Source: Dendrocalamus latiflorus
Lineage: Eukaryota; Streptophyta; Magnoliopsida; Poales; Poaceae
Length of the DNA: 64,000 nucleotides
Reading direction: 5' to 3'
Assembly: GCA_017311315.1 (NCBI GenBank)
Contig: CM029664.1
Span: 45,786,510 to 45,850,509 of the forward strand
Shown: in pieces, positions 51,579-63,568 of the stretch
How positions within the stretch are numbered: the first letter of the stretch is position 1
How the letters are laid out: the number at the start of each line of letters is the position of its first letter
Position numbers and translations under genes: made by a program
The notes under the pieces: generated by a model
Databases searched by the model: none
Told to the model about the DNA's origin: nothing
Seen by the model: the letters and a program-made list of their open reading frames with translations, nothing else

Positions 51579-54500
51579 TCACAACCTGATCCACTCGGTG
51601 CCGTCGATGAAGCTGAGCGAGATGAAGGGCTTGGCCTCCTCGTCGGTGAGCTCGCGCGACCACGCCACCCGGCCGGAGAAGCTCGCGCCGGGACCCGTGC
51701 ACTTGTACTGCCCGTAGAACACCGTCCTGCAACAACAGCACCGCGTCAACGCCACCCGCCAGCAGAAAACGCGCAGGTTTTACTTACAACTTTAGCGTAC
51801 GGTAGCACTAACAGGTAGCAGTAGCACAGACCCAATCCGAGTCGAGAGTTGATAGATCACGGACCCAGACAAGCAGTAAGCTATGCGGGTCTTCTTTTCA
51901 ATTTATAACTTATAATTTTCTTTGAATAAACAAGTAAAATAATTTCTTTATCATCTTTTTAAAACGACATATCAAAATAGATTTTTAAAACGATTTATCA
52001 ATTTATTATCATTTAATTTGTTTAAATAAACACTCATGTTTAGTTCAAAAACTATCAACCATAGGTATAAACTATCAGGCACATAGACATCTACGCTCTA
52101 AGAGCATCTGTAGTGTATAAAAATAGAGGGTCTTAAACCACCTTAAGGTCACCCTTATACATTACAGGGGTGACCTTAAGCAGGCTATAAGCAAAAAAGA
52201 CTTAAGGCTGGTTCTCAAGCTAAAGACCTGGTCACAAGCATTAAAATACAATTTTTTTATCTGCTAAGTGGGACCGTCTTAAGATCCCTTGGGTTATATA
52301 CACTATGAAGTCAGCCTTAAGATTTAGATAGGACTCACCTTAAGGTTCCTTGGGTTATATGCACTACAGATGCCCTAAGGGGCCAGCATGGTTACATTGT
52401 CCGCGGACAAGCATCAACTTAAAAGTCACCTGATTTGGCACCAGCCAATATCTATCATCTAGCACCGCCTTTTCCCATCTTGCTAGCTAGCCTTTGCCCG
52501 TGCGAATCTTAAAAGCTGCTTCAGTTCCAAAGAGATCAAAAGGCCAGGCGCACCCGTGCAACGCCATGCACCGAGAATGGTAGCAAATAAGTGCCCCCTT
52601 TGTTTGTGCACTAGCACATTATACCGCAAGCGGCAAGCAAAGGAATGGCGATAGCTTTCGGTGCAGTGGAACATCTACGTAGCTAGGGTCCGTTAAAGAG
52701 GATAAAGAACACTACTGCTGTGCCTGGTTTGCCTCGAAAAGTAGCATTAGCTTTTACGAAACCGCTAGGAGCGGCTTGTCCGTGACTGTTCGTAGCGGCT
52801 TAGCATGTGAAGCAAGCACCATCGTCTGCAAAAGACGGACGGAGGAAGACGGGGATAGGGCGAACGTACAGCTCGCGGTTGGGGTCGCCCCAGTTGTACC
52901 AGCCGCGCGGGATGATGATGTCGTCCATGTAGGTGTAGGCGAAGACGACGCGGGAGAAGGTGCCCCACGCGCGGCCGAGGTAGAGCGCGCCGGAGCCCGT
53001 CACCCGGCAGTTCACGAAGGAGAACCCCGTGTCCTCCAGCATGCTCTGCCGGTTCTGCGCCGTCAGCGCGCCGTAGTCCCGCGCGATCGCGTGCACGTGG
53101 CAGTCCTGCGCACCAGCAGCTGGTCAGTTATACAAGTGTTGCAAAGGCAATCCAATTTGCGCTGCCATGGCAAAGAAAGGATGCTAGTGTTGCGCGCATT
53201 TGCGGTTGGAATTCCGGTGGCACCGTCGTGCTTGTGCAGGCACAAGAGACAAGGTCAGGTTCTTCTTCGACGACGGTAGTCCTACTCTGCCCGTGGATGT
53301 AGGTAGGGCCGCCGGACGGTCGCAAGGTCGGGGGCACAAACGGACACCAACAAGAGGACGTGGGCAGGATCAGTGGTTCGTGACGAACTGACGATGGCGA
53401 CTGCCATCTCCCACTGGTCGAACAGAAGCCTAGCCTTGTGTGCTACACTGCTACTCCTGTTGCCGGGTCGGTACTCGATTGTGCCGTGCGGTTGGACCAA
53501 ATAAATTTTTGAGAGTGTCTAGATATTACCTGGATGTTTTTTTTCTAACTATCATCTAAATTTATGACCCTTAGATTAATGATCAAGTGACTCTTGTTTT
53601 TGAAGGAGGGAGATTTTTCTCAAGAGGGTGGGGTAGAATTCAAGGAAGAGGGAGAGAATTCATAGCCATTGGATCTCTAATCTAATAATACTAAATCTGG
53701 ATGATAGTTAGGAAGAAAAAATGTTTAACAAAACCCATAACTTTTCTCGACGAGCACGTGTTACTACCGGTGAGCAGGCCCTGTGCAGCTGTGCTCGCCG
53801 TGCTGCCCAGTGGGACCCGCATGCCAGTTGTACGTAGCAGGTAAAGATGTTGTGTTTGATGCAGCAGCAAGGACCTCTTGCTGGTGAAGCACTGAAGTGT
53901 GTTTCAGAGCGGTCCCGTGCATGGCACATTTTGGATCGACTGGCTTCTGTATGCGTGTACTCCATATTGATAATTGATACAATGGCAAGCGTGCACGTCA
54001 TGGAAACTGTAGCTAAATAACTTGATGTTTATAATGGAGATGTACGAGCCAGAACTTCCAATGTACTCAATTTGGTCCGGTCAGAACAAGCAAACCCTTC
54101 TGCTGTTCTCTTGTTTCGTATGATATGATTGTACCATTTGTACTGTTACACGTCAGGGCGTACGAAAAGAACTCCAATTAAGCTAGTAGGTGCATCGTGT
54201 TTGTAGTACTTCCTTCTTAAGTGTGCTGTGAAAAATTCAGATTACTCCGAATTCTGAACGGCATCGTCCTAACTAATCTGTTCCTTTTGGAGGCTAGATA
54301 TTCATATGCTCTGTTTTGGTGGCTCTGCTTTGTATTCCACTAGAGCAAAGACCATTGCACCTTCTTTTCGGTTTGTCATTTTAAAGACTGAGGGGAAAAA
54401 AATATTTCAACGAAAACAACCTAATCCAGATTAGCACCTCAGTAGACAACACAAAAAGGATGCGCCTACAACGTACTGTAAGTCTGTAGCATTTTGGCAG

Positions 54501-55510
54501 AAAAGAAAAGTTACGACCGAGAAAAACAGAGACGTACCTCATACAGAGAGAGCGCATTGCCAAAGATGAAGTCCACGGACCCTTCGATGTAGCAATCCTT
54601 GTAGTAGTGCCGGCCCGAGTGATCATACAGCGTGTCCTGCGCACCTAGGAACTTGCAACCCACGAACGCCGCGTTGTCCGCCGTTACTCGCAGCGCCACC
54701 GCCTGCTTCCCGGACGCCCCCGGCTTCGGCACCGGCGACGTGTTCTGTCCCATCCCATGCGCGCAAATTTAGGACACCCCGCCACGGTGCGGCATACAGC
54801 AACTACACAGAGCGGGCGAATCGCACGCCGAGCGGCTGGTACAGCGGTGGCGGTTTAGTTACCTTGAAAGTGATGTTCCTGGCGAGGAAGTACTGCGCAT
54901 TCACGGCGAACGACGCGGAGTTGAACGTGCCGAGGGGGCGCCCCTTCGGCCCGGCCGGCGTGTCCGCGGTGTCGCCCCACTGCACGATCGTCTTGTCGGC
55001 GCCGGCGCCCTCGAGGGTGATGAACGCGCGCATCGGCGATATGGTCACCTTCTCCCTGCGACACGCCACACGCAGGTACGATCGATCATCATCGGGTCGA
55101 GACCAGAACGTAGGGGCCAAAGCTACCAATCAACTAACGCCCGCGAGCACGTACGTGTATGTGCCGGCGTTGACCTTGATGACGACGCGGACGAGGTTAA
55201 TAACCGGGAGCGAGTCGACGGCGGCCTGGATGGACGTGAAGTCGCCGAACGCCGGGTTCTTGTCGACGACGAGCGTGTACGAGGGGAACGCGCGGGCGAG
55301 CGCGTGCTGGAACGTGCTGTGCTCGAGGCCGCCGATGTACCGCACCCACCGCATGAACTGACGCTCGATCTCCTCCGCCCGCGTCGCGTTCGCCGCCCTC
55401 CCCGTCCGCACGCCCCGCGTGTGGCCGGCCACGCCGCCCGGCGGCTCGACGAGCACCATGGCCACCACGGCAATGCAGCAGGCCAAGAACCGGGCGGGTG
55501 ACGCGGCCAT
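51579..55510 (-). CDS. Pectin methylesterase (pectinesterase), type II, secreted
   Basis: Five minus-strand exons: 55510-55155, 55055-54863, 54744-54538, 53105-52870 and 51726-51579, giving 379 residues. The chosen start gives an N-terminal hydrophobic signal peptide (FLACCIAVVAMVLV); an in-frame ATG 30 bases upstream adds a less suitable leader. There is no PMEI pro-domain, so this is the short type II form. The pectinesterase fold follows: GDFTSIQAAVDSLP, then QAVALRVTADNAAFVGC, GAQDTLYDH with the conserved Gln, the catalytic GSVDFIFGNA, LGRAWG with the conserved Arg, and GWYNWGD near the end. It de-esterifies cell-wall homogalacturonan, changing wall stiffness. The exon 4 donor is GTACGT inside CTGTACGT. 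Introns 3 (1.4 kb) and 4 (1.1 kb) each contain a MITE. Family identity is certain; the member is not. Confidence 0.94.
52102..52375. mobile_element. Tourist-like MITE in pectin methylesterase intron 4
   Basis: 274 bp, ends GAGCATCTGTAGTGTAT and ATGCACTACAGATGCCC, flanked by TAA on both sides (52099-52101 and 52376-52378). The TAA duplication points to the PIF/Harbinger (Tourist) group. The left part matches the fragment at 2816-2953. Confidence 0.85.
53511..53736. mobile_element. Mutator-type MITE in pectin methylesterase intron 3
   Basis: 226 bp, same family as 41561-41796 but reversed: it starts TGAGAGTGTCTAG and ends TTTAACAAAACCC. The flanks ATAAATTTT (53502-53510) and ATAACTTTT (53737-53745) form a 9-bp duplication with one difference, indicating an older insertion than the 41.6 kb copy. 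Confidence 0.75.
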
Positions 55511-56045
55511 CTCACTGGCAACGGCAACGCGCCGATGCACAGCTAGTTAATACGGCCGGCGTGGCGATCGACCCGACCGGGTAGCTAGAGAGGCGTGGCA
55601 GGTTTGGTGAGGGAGACAGGCGAGGAGGGAGGGGGATTTAAGGAGCTCGATCACGGGCACGTACGCTAGAAGTAGAAGAGAACACAAGGGAATCGAGGAG
55701 TGGAGTGACGCAGCGCGACTCGAGCGAGTCATGGTTCACGAGCTGCGAAGTGTGGTTGGTACGTTGGTTGTTTGTGGCGCGTGCTCTTTCGCACCGCCCT
55801 AGCTACGTGAGTGTACGTAGTACGACGTACGCAATTGCATGTGCTCGTCGCTGTCCTCGTGCCCTTGGCGTTTCGAGCCCGCTCGCTCTTCGTTCCTGGT
55901 GGGTGATGGCGACTTCTGCTCGTCACAAGAGTTTTTTTGGCCTGGCAGGAATTTTCTTGGGGAGAGCAGATATGGTTCGTTTTGGGGTTTCGTGCTTGTC
56001 CTTGCTTCATTTTGTGTTTTTTTGGGTAACCCAAATGAGTTTGTT
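55511..56045 (-). promoter_or_regulatory. Pectin methylesterase upstream region
   Basis: Sequence 5' of the start codon on the minus strand. A TATA-like CCTTAAATCC lies about 130 bases upstream (near 55,640). The rest contains no recognised gene. The 114- and 101-codon frames here overlap on opposite strands and look like chance. Confidence 0.35.
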
Positions 56046-56048
56046 TTA

Positions 56049-56351
56049 GGACATGTACAATGATATAAATAGCTATTATCTATAACATCTATTTATATTA
56101 CCTATAGGTAATTTGTACAGTGAATTGTTTTTTCTTGTCTTTATAGATTGTGCAGTCTTTTAATACTTTTTCATTGTTTCTTCTGCAATAGCATGCTCTT
56201 TCATTGTTTTTTTCTTATTTTTTTGTGCAATAACCGGCTACTAGTTAGTAGATAATTAATTTCTCTCGCTTTACTATTTTTCATTCACATCAACAAAAAT
56301 TCTATGTGACAGACACTATATATTACTAATGTAAGTCTATTGTGTATGGCC
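56049..56351. mobile_element. Tourist-like MITE upstream of the pectin methylesterase
   Basis: 303 bp, ends GGACATGTACAATG and TATTGTGTATGGCC (imperfect inverted repeat), flanked by TTA on both sides (56046-56048 and 56352-56354). AT-rich interior with no frame. The terminal motif resembles that of the 61,722 element (GAGCATGTACAATG), so both belong to one broad family. Confidence 0.75.
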
Positions 56352-57689
56352 TTAATTGGAGTACTATCTTATTCGGTTCCTGGTTCCATTATGTCGTTAG
56401 GATTGAACCTATATGCGTGGGAAAGGAGTTGCAAATTGCATTGGTTCACAAGATGGCGTACTCGATCTAAGGGGAAAAGTACATTATTTCACGCATGTAA
56501 AAAATCAATTAGCAGGGTGGCTCGCGCATTTGCGTGGATAGATTTATTTTAAAATTTTTAGTATTAAATTATATGACTTAGATGTTTAAAATATATTTAT
56601 GTATCTCGTAGGTTATTTAGAATTTTAATATATCATAAATATTGTAAATGACAATAGAAACTTGAAAGAAAATATAACTTGAGAACTGTAATTAAAGTAT
56701 GAGCTTGATGGAAGAAAATTATTGAGCATACTAAGTTATTTGAGGTTCTTAAAAACGTTAGCACACTCCATTATGCATGGATAATGTAGCTGTATGCCTC
56801 TATTCTTCGTCCATTAGTTATTCTTTTCCAAAAATGTATGCATACACATGTACCTCTAGTGAATCTCAAATCAATACGTTGATTACATGTGTGGCAAATT
56901 ATCTTATTAGTTTACATGGTATTAAAGTATATGGCCTACACATACATTGATGTACCATGTGTGACCTACCTTGGACTTATAATCTCTTATACGCTGGCTA
57001 CCCTACCGAACCGTATGTCTCAGGGGGCCCTAATCCTATCCCATATGGCTGCGCTATCTCCGTGCTTTTATTTGTATAAATACATGCATGTATACACATG
57101 TTCAATGTCCATCTTCTCTCATGTTGATCGCTCTTCTTCGACATTGGCCACCTCAACGTTATGGTTTTTTCACTAACCACGGTGACTTTACATCTTCACT
57201 GATACTAGCATGTCTGCTTTAGTTGTTGTTTAACGATATAAAGAATCTCCTCGCCATCATCAGTGACGTCGTCCCCCTCAAATGATGGCGTGCTTCTAGC
57301 TACCTAATGGCCTCATATTGTTACAACTCATCTTTAATGAAAAGTTTCATCTCCTCTCTGTCAAAGTCTTTCCATTATCGAGCTTATTTAGACACTGATT
57401 TTTTTAACAATACCGACCCTAATCACTTGTTGTCATGGACCTTGGCTCTTTTGACTCTAGCATTTCTCTTCAATGATTTTGGTGCATAGCACAATATTGT
57501 CCTTGTCGAATAGTTAAGGTGGGCAGCACGATATTGTCCTCATCTCACCCCACCATCACCTCGGCTTTTCGCTTCTTGGTGAGTTAACGTCTTCTTGTCG
57601 AACAAATCAACATCATTACACTTTTTTGCGGTCTTCTCCAATACTATTCATGCTATACTTTTATAACTTTTACTTTTTTTAAAAAAAAT
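56352..57689. other. Intergenic, no gene recognised
   Basis: AT-rich to about 56.9 kb, then mixed sequence with short unrelated frames (60-95 codons). No element border or gene could be assigned. Confidence 0.35.
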
Positions 57690-58520
57690 TCATTGTTTTT
57701 ATTTGGAGGTCGTATACAAATCAAATTGATAATGTTATTTAATTTATTTTGTATTTTAGTTATTCAGTGATTTTACTTTGCAATTGTACGGAAATCAAAT
57801 TGAGGTTTTCTTTTTTACTACGAACTTCAATAATTTTTATTTGAAATTGTATACCAATCAAATTGCTATTTTTAATTCAAAATTATAGTTATTTAGGAAT
57901 TTTACTTCGGATTTTGTATCGAAATCAAATTGCTAATTTGATTATATTTTCTCCCAATTTTTAATTATATTTTGAATATTTGTTTATTTTTTATTCTAAA
58001 TTATATTTATTTAGGGATTTTACTTAGTAATTCATATGGAAATCAAATTGCTAATTTTATTTAATTTATTCTGAATTATAGTAATTTAAGTATATTACTT
58101 CAAAATTGTATGGAAACTAAATCACAATTTTTCGTTTTTTATCTATTTCGAAAAAAATTTGGTTGGAATTCATTTGCAATCTAATTGCTAGTTTTTAATT
58201 TTTATTCTGATTTACAATTATTTATAGATTTACTTTGGAATTTATATTGAAATCAAATTGCTAATTTTATTTTTGCTGAATTTTAGATTTTTTTGTTGGA
58301 ATTCATATACTAATTGAATTGCTAAATTTTATTTAATTTTTATTCCAACTTATTTTATTTAGATATTGTACTTAGGAATTTGTATGGAAATAAAATTGCT
58401 AATTGTATGTATTTATTATTTTGAACCTTAATTATTGTTTGGATTGTACTTAATATGAACTCTTTCTTTTAATTTAGACCGTTATAATTTAGACCCACCA
58501 CGATCAACGGTGTTGATCTT
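57690..58520. repeat. AT-rich tandem-like repeat related to 12.7-13.9 kb in reverse orientation
   Basis: About ten diverged units of roughly 70-110 bp built around GGAAATCAAATTGCTAATTT, ATTTTACTT and TTATTCTGAATTATA. The reverse complement gives AGCAATTTGATTTCCATACAA, found at 13,600-13,680. The right end (TGAACTCTTTCTTTTAATTT) is the complement of the AAAAGAAAGAGTTCACGT words at 13,110. No coding frame is present. Confidence 0.6.
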
Positions 58521-59050
58521 TCTTTTTTTTCTCCAATTCTAGAGATCCTTTTAGACCCACCTCTAGAGATCAAATGTGGTGGATCCTTTTACCTTTGCTT
58601 TAATAATATAATTGATATGTAATGTTGCCATTCATAACTGAGATTTGAGCAGACGTATTCGCCAGACTATCAATGATCAAACGCCCATTCAGGCCTAGTA
58701 GCATACACACAGACCGTGTTAGTAGGTGCTATTGGTTGGGGCTCATACTATCATGATTTGTAAAATACATGCTGCAGCTTATGTTGAAGCTTCAATTTTA
58801 CACTGCCATAACTTCGGCAACCTAAGCAAATACTGTCACAAACTCCCAATTTGAAACATGCACCGTCCAATATGTTTTGACAGCTTAAAGCCCAGAACAG
58901 TTTGCTCTTCCAAATCCCCTAAGAACATTTTCTTCTTCTTTTCTGGGAGCCGCTACAAAATCTCCTGCGCACCATGGAACGGTAGGTGGATGGACACGCA
59001 TGCAAAATGGCAAATGCAGCTTCCTCTCCGTTCCAATGGTGTTTTCCTCT
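58521..59050. other. Intergenic, no gene recognised
   Basis: About 530 bases of ordinary composition between the AT-rich array and the hAT element. The small overlapping frames at 58,858-59,121 have no domain. Confidence 0.35.
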
Positions 59051-59058
59051 GTCCGATC

Positions 59059-60028
59059 TAGGGCTGTAAAAAAAGCTCGAGGCTCGCGAACTGCTCGAGC
59101 TTGGCTCGCTTTAGACTCCATTCGAGCTTGGCTCGAGCTTCAAACGAGCCGAGTTCGAATAGCTCGCGAGCTTAAGATTTTTTTCCCACCCCAATTCCCC
59201 ACACCGCCTCCCGCCTCTCCTCTCAAAATCCCTCACCCGGCCCCCCACACCGACACCCCCTCCCTCCTCTCCCGGTCTCCCCCCGGGCCCCGTCCCACTG
59301 CCCCGCCGCCGCCCCTCCTGCCCCCCGCGCCCCTCCTCGCCGCCCCCGCCGCCGGCCGCCCCCCACCCCTCCCCCCCACGGCCTCCGCCTGCCCCCCGCC
59401 CCTCCTCGCCGCCCCCAGGCCCCAGCCGCCGGCCACCCCCACACCCCCTCCCTCCTCTCCGGCCTCCCGCGGCTGAGCCCCTCCCCCCGTCCCCCTCCCT
59501 CCTCTCCCCCGCCGCCGCGGCGCCGCCCCCCCCGTCCCCCCCTCGCCCCCACCCCCGCCGTCCCTCCTCCCCCCGCCGGCGCCCCTCCTCTCCTCCTCAC
59601 CCCCCGCCGGCGCCCCCCTCTCCCCCCCCCCGTCCCCTTCCTCTCCCCCGCCGCCGCCCCCCGGTCCCCTTCCTCGCCCCCCGCCGCCGCCCCTCCTCCC
59701 CCCGGCGCCCCTCCTCTCCCCCGCCGGCGCCACCCGTCCGGCCGTCCCTGCAGCTTGGCCACCGCGTGGTGAAGGTGCAGTCCAGCTCCAGCCGTCCTGA
59801 CTTTCTCCGGCCGTCCCCCGGCGCCACCGCCGCCACCTCCTGCAGGTACTCCCTCACCGAGCCTACACATGCGAAGCTCGAGCTCGGCTCGAGTTTTGTC
59901 CGAGCCGAGCTCGAGCCTAGCTTAAAGCTCGATGTTAATCTCAGGCTCGCTCGAGCTCGGCTCGAGTTTCTACCGAGTTCGAGCTTGCTAGGTCAAACTC
60001 GCTCGAGCTCGACTCGTTTACAGCCCTA
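59059..60028. mobile_element. Non-autonomous hAT element carrying a C-rich interior
   Basis: 970 bp from TAGGGCTGTAAA to TTTACAGCCCTA (12-bp perfect inverted repeat), flanked by GTCCGATC on both sides (59051-59058 and 60029-60036), the 8-bp duplication of hAT elements. Both subterminal regions are packed with GCTCGAGC, CTCGGCTCGAG and CGAGCCGAG words in both directions, probably transposase binding sites. Between about 59,190 and 59,850 lies an unrelated, extremely C-rich block that looks like captured host DNA (a proline-rich or 5' untranslated region). No transposase is present. Confidence 0.9.
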
Positions 60029-60036
60029 GTCCGATC

Positions 60037-61165
60037 CATCCTCTCCTGTCAGTCTGCCATGCCATCCTATTCCTGCTAATGCGGTCCACTGCGCCGATCT
60101 GTCGCTCTGCTCGTCTTGTTGCCGCTTTGTATGCCGCCGCGACCCGTGACCGCGACTAGCTCCGTGAGTCCCCCTCCGGGCTAAAAACCGAAACGTCGCG
60201 GTCTCCGAAGCAGCGCAGGCGGGCGCCCTGGTGTTTTTGGCAGCGCTGCCGCTTTTACGATCACGGCCGCGATGCCGACCAAGTGCGGCGGGCTCAACAG
60301 CTTGTGGCCGAAACAAGAAGATTCTTCGTCCACCTAACGTACCGGCCTGGTTACAGTTGGCTTAACTAAATGTGAGGTTAGATTGGACCCAATATGGCTT
60401 CGACGCTTTGTGTTTCTGTACTTTATTTGCGCTGGTCACTGCTTCAGAGTTCGGAGTCCAGAAATGGAGTGGAACCTTTTTTGTTTGTTTGTTTCTTAAG
60501 CATTTGTTAAGGCATTGTTCTTTAATAAACTTTTTGCAGGACAGTTTCTGTCCATGGCATCTTCCCAACCACAAGAAATAAAGAGCATCGGTTCGTGGTG
60601 GCGGTGATGCTGGTTCACAGGATTTGCTATGGCCAAAATCCTTTAGATCAGCCCACCAGCTTGCATGCAATCGCTCGAGTCTAGAAGCAATCAGTGGATT
60701 TGGTGGCTCCGATTGATTGCTTTCTCGCATCATCGACTGAGAGCTGATTAGCGTAATCAAAGCCGCCCTTACCTCACCGCCTTGTGGCTCTACCAACCTC
60801 TATAATTTGTTTATGACACACTAGGATTGTGAGTGTTTTTGGTAGTGCAAATTCTGCTACATGGAACTGAAAGTCGCAAGTGATTCAGCGCAACGTCAGT
60901 TTTGTTTAATTGCATGACAAGAAAAGTGCTGAAGCCGATGGCTCCGACAAATCATAAATGGGTGATGAATGACGTTACAAATCTTTCCCCTTTCGTTTCC
61001 TTTTGTTTACGTTTCCCAGCCAAAGCGACGACGTGAATATGATCGATGCTTTTATGTCGCTGTTGAATGCAATGCCGATATATAATTTTTTCAGTATAGT
61101 CCGTGTGTTTCGCCCACTCCACCACGTCCTCTGCATACGTCAGGTGCCACCCAATGGCTACCTCC
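60037..61165. other. Intergenic, no gene recognised
   Basis: A GC-rich part to about 60,340, then mixed sequence. The longest frame (144 codons, minus, 60362-60796) has no recognised domain. No element borders were found. Confidence 0.35.
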
Positions 61166-61173
61166 ACCTCTAT

Positions 61174-61644
61174 AAGGGGTGGAAAACGGTAACGGATAAT
61201 TCGTTTTATCCGATATTCTTATCCGAGAAAACACAAATATGATAAGCAAAAATCCGTATTCGAAAATATTTGTATTCGTATTCGTATTTGAGAGTATTCG
61301 TATTCGCATTCGAGAATATTCGTATCCGTATTCGTATTCGATCCGTTTCTAGAACTTATGAAAAAATCGTACAAATTTTGTGATTCAAAATTTGAATTTA
61401 GGCGGTTTAAAACCGGTAACCGGTCAAAAACTGGTGAAAAATCGGTAAAACCGCTAGGAATCCGTTTTATCTGATATTCGTATCCGAGAAAATCCGTATT
61501 CGAAAATATCCGTATTTGTATTCGAGAATATTCGTATCTGTATTTGAGAATATTCGAATTCGTATCCCTATTCGTTTGAAAAATATAGATTCGTATTCGT
61601 ATTTGAGACTATTCGACCGTATCCGATCCGTTTCCACCCCTAGG
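61174..61644. mobile_element. hAT-like non-autonomous element with TATTCG arrays
   Basis: About 471 bp with ends AAGGGGTGGAAAACGG and CCGTTTCCACCCCTAGG (inverted repeat with small differences). The flanks ACCTCTAT (61166-61173) and TCCTCTAT (61645-61652) could be an 8-bp duplication with one change. The interior is made of degenerate CGTATTCG, GAATATTCG and ATCCGATATTC words. Borders are uncertain by a few bases. Confidence 0.65.
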
Positions 61645-61721
61645 TCCTCTATGGCCGCCCTCACATTTTTTGACTTCAACACCAAACGCTATACAGACTG
61701 TTACTGACTCTAATCTCATAA

Positions 61722-62015
61722 GAGCATGTACAATGCACACGCTTAGAGAGATACTTAACAATAAAAAACTGATTTTTCTTACCACATAGGATAGATAAGG
61801 TGCTTATTTTGAAGCATCAATGCTTAAATAAGCATCGATGCTTAGTAGGTGCTTATGTGTATAACTAAATCTATTAATAGATAATATAGTATCTAAGCAC
61901 CCACGGAAGAGATGTTTATATTGGAGGAAATAACTTTTGCATGGATGCTTGATGATGTGGCTATATTCTCTCTCTTTAAGCACTTATATATAAGCATCTT
62001 GTATTGTATATGCCC
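61722..62015. mobile_element. Tourist-like MITE
   Basis: 294 bp, ends GAGCATGTACAATGCAC and TTGTATTGTATATGCCC, flanked by TAA on both sides (61719-61721 and 62016-62018). The interior has repeated TAAGCATC(G/A)ATGCTTA palindromic words. The 126-codon frame starting at 61912 begins inside the element and is not considered a gene. Confidence 0.82.
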
Positions 62016-62018
62016 TAA

Positions 62019-63568
62019 TGTCTCACATCCGGCTACCATGCTCATCGGCGGTCATGTGTATGATGTCGTCCCCGCAACAAGCCACATCGCAATCGTCTCC
62101 ATTATTGGACACGACAAGCCGAGTTGGTTGCCTAGGAGCAGTTGCAGTCTAGACCTTAATATTGCAATCCTCCTCGTGGATGTCCTCCATAGCGTGTTCT
62201 TGGGTTGCTCCTTTCCATGCGAGGCCATGCCGGGCTGCATCAACGACCATAGGTTCCTTCACTTGGGCACGTGTGCTGTGGAGCTACGATGACCGTGGCC
62301 GCCACCAGCTCATGCAGATTTTAGAGGTATGTTGATAGATGTGGAAATCTTGTCAAGAGATATTATGACCTTGATGATTAGAGTGTTTGAGGAAACACCA
62401 CCTGATCTAAGATAAAGGAGTAGAGATGCAATGATGCTCCATCAACCAAATGGCCACCTGATCAATTTTAGTAGTGTTGTTTGTGCACATTGTTTGTTGA
62501 GGCTGAACAGGGAAACAATGGTGCAGTTGAAGAGAAATTCAGCTCAAATACTAGCACACAAGTTTATTCACTATATACCATTCCCAAGCAATGTTAGCTA
62601 GTCACATACAGAAATTTAGAGCACATCTACTAAGGGTGGTTTTGAGCTAAAGGAAATGTCAATGCTTCACTTGTATGTGGTGGCGGTGCCACTGCTTATT
62701 GCACTATTACTTATCCTTTGCTGGAAGCATCAGAAAGAGCTACAAGTGGTGGTTGGGGGTAGCAAGTGCATCAAGACATGGCCAAGAGCATTAGCAGCAC
62801 ACTATGTGACTGTCGGAGTCATTGAAGAGCATACTTAGGCAAACGGACTAGTTATTTTAGTGGATATTATGAAAGTTGTAGAATACAACAAGAAGGAAGT
62901 GACCACCTAGGGCTTGGAAAGGAACTCATTTCAGTATAGCATGGCAAGAGATATCATGTTCTGTGGCGTATAGGCTGCTGAAGGGAATGAGCCTCTCCAA
63001 TTGGGTGATTTTTGTAACATATTTTCTGAAGGCAATGGTAACAAGTAATCAGAAGTATTGGTTATTGCTCCTCACTTGACTGCACAACACTCTGAAGAAT
63101 TCTTTTGCAAATTCAACCTTTCTAGTAGTAGTCTTAGTGTTGGTGAGTTGGCTTCTAGCATGCAGGAGTTAGTCATGGTGCATGATTTCACAATGATATG
63201 GGATTTAGGTGGTGGTAATAAATAATTGCCTTACATATTGTCTATGCATGACTGGAAAATATTTGCCAACAAGAAAAATCTCAACTTGCACATCATCAAG
63301 CCAGCACAAATTTCCCCATCACTTGTGTTGCTTCTTCCTGACCTTACATCCATATTAGAACTTGTGATGGCATTACCATGGGAGGTGTTCGATGTGAAGC
63401 CCTAGCAAACGCCTGTGAGCAACAATTACGTTGATGATCTACATGGTGAAAAAGATGGCACAACATTTCGTGGGGAGATAAGAGTCCATGTTAAGAACTG
63501 CAACTGCCATGGGACCCTAGCGGATTGACATCGGCTTAGGGGCAAGCCGAATTTCAACAGGGGAGGAA
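62019..63568 (+). mobile_element. Probable decayed interior of an LTR retrotransposon
   Basis: About 1.5 kb leading into a polypurine tract (CAACAGGGGAGGAA, 63555-63568) directly before an LTR-like TGTCATGG. Frames are short and full of stops, and no gag, protease, reverse transcriptase or integrase motif could be identified, so this is either a highly decayed or a non-autonomous interior. The left limit is uncertain; the first few hundred bases could be unrelated. Confidence 0.4.

Noticed and set aside
59223..59870. Long Gly- and Arg-rich or Pro-rich frames on both strands
   Set aside because: They come from the C-rich cargo of the hAT element, with low complexity in all frames.
61912..62292. 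126-codon plus-strand frame as a gene
   Set aside because: It begins inside a MITE and has no domain or gene context.
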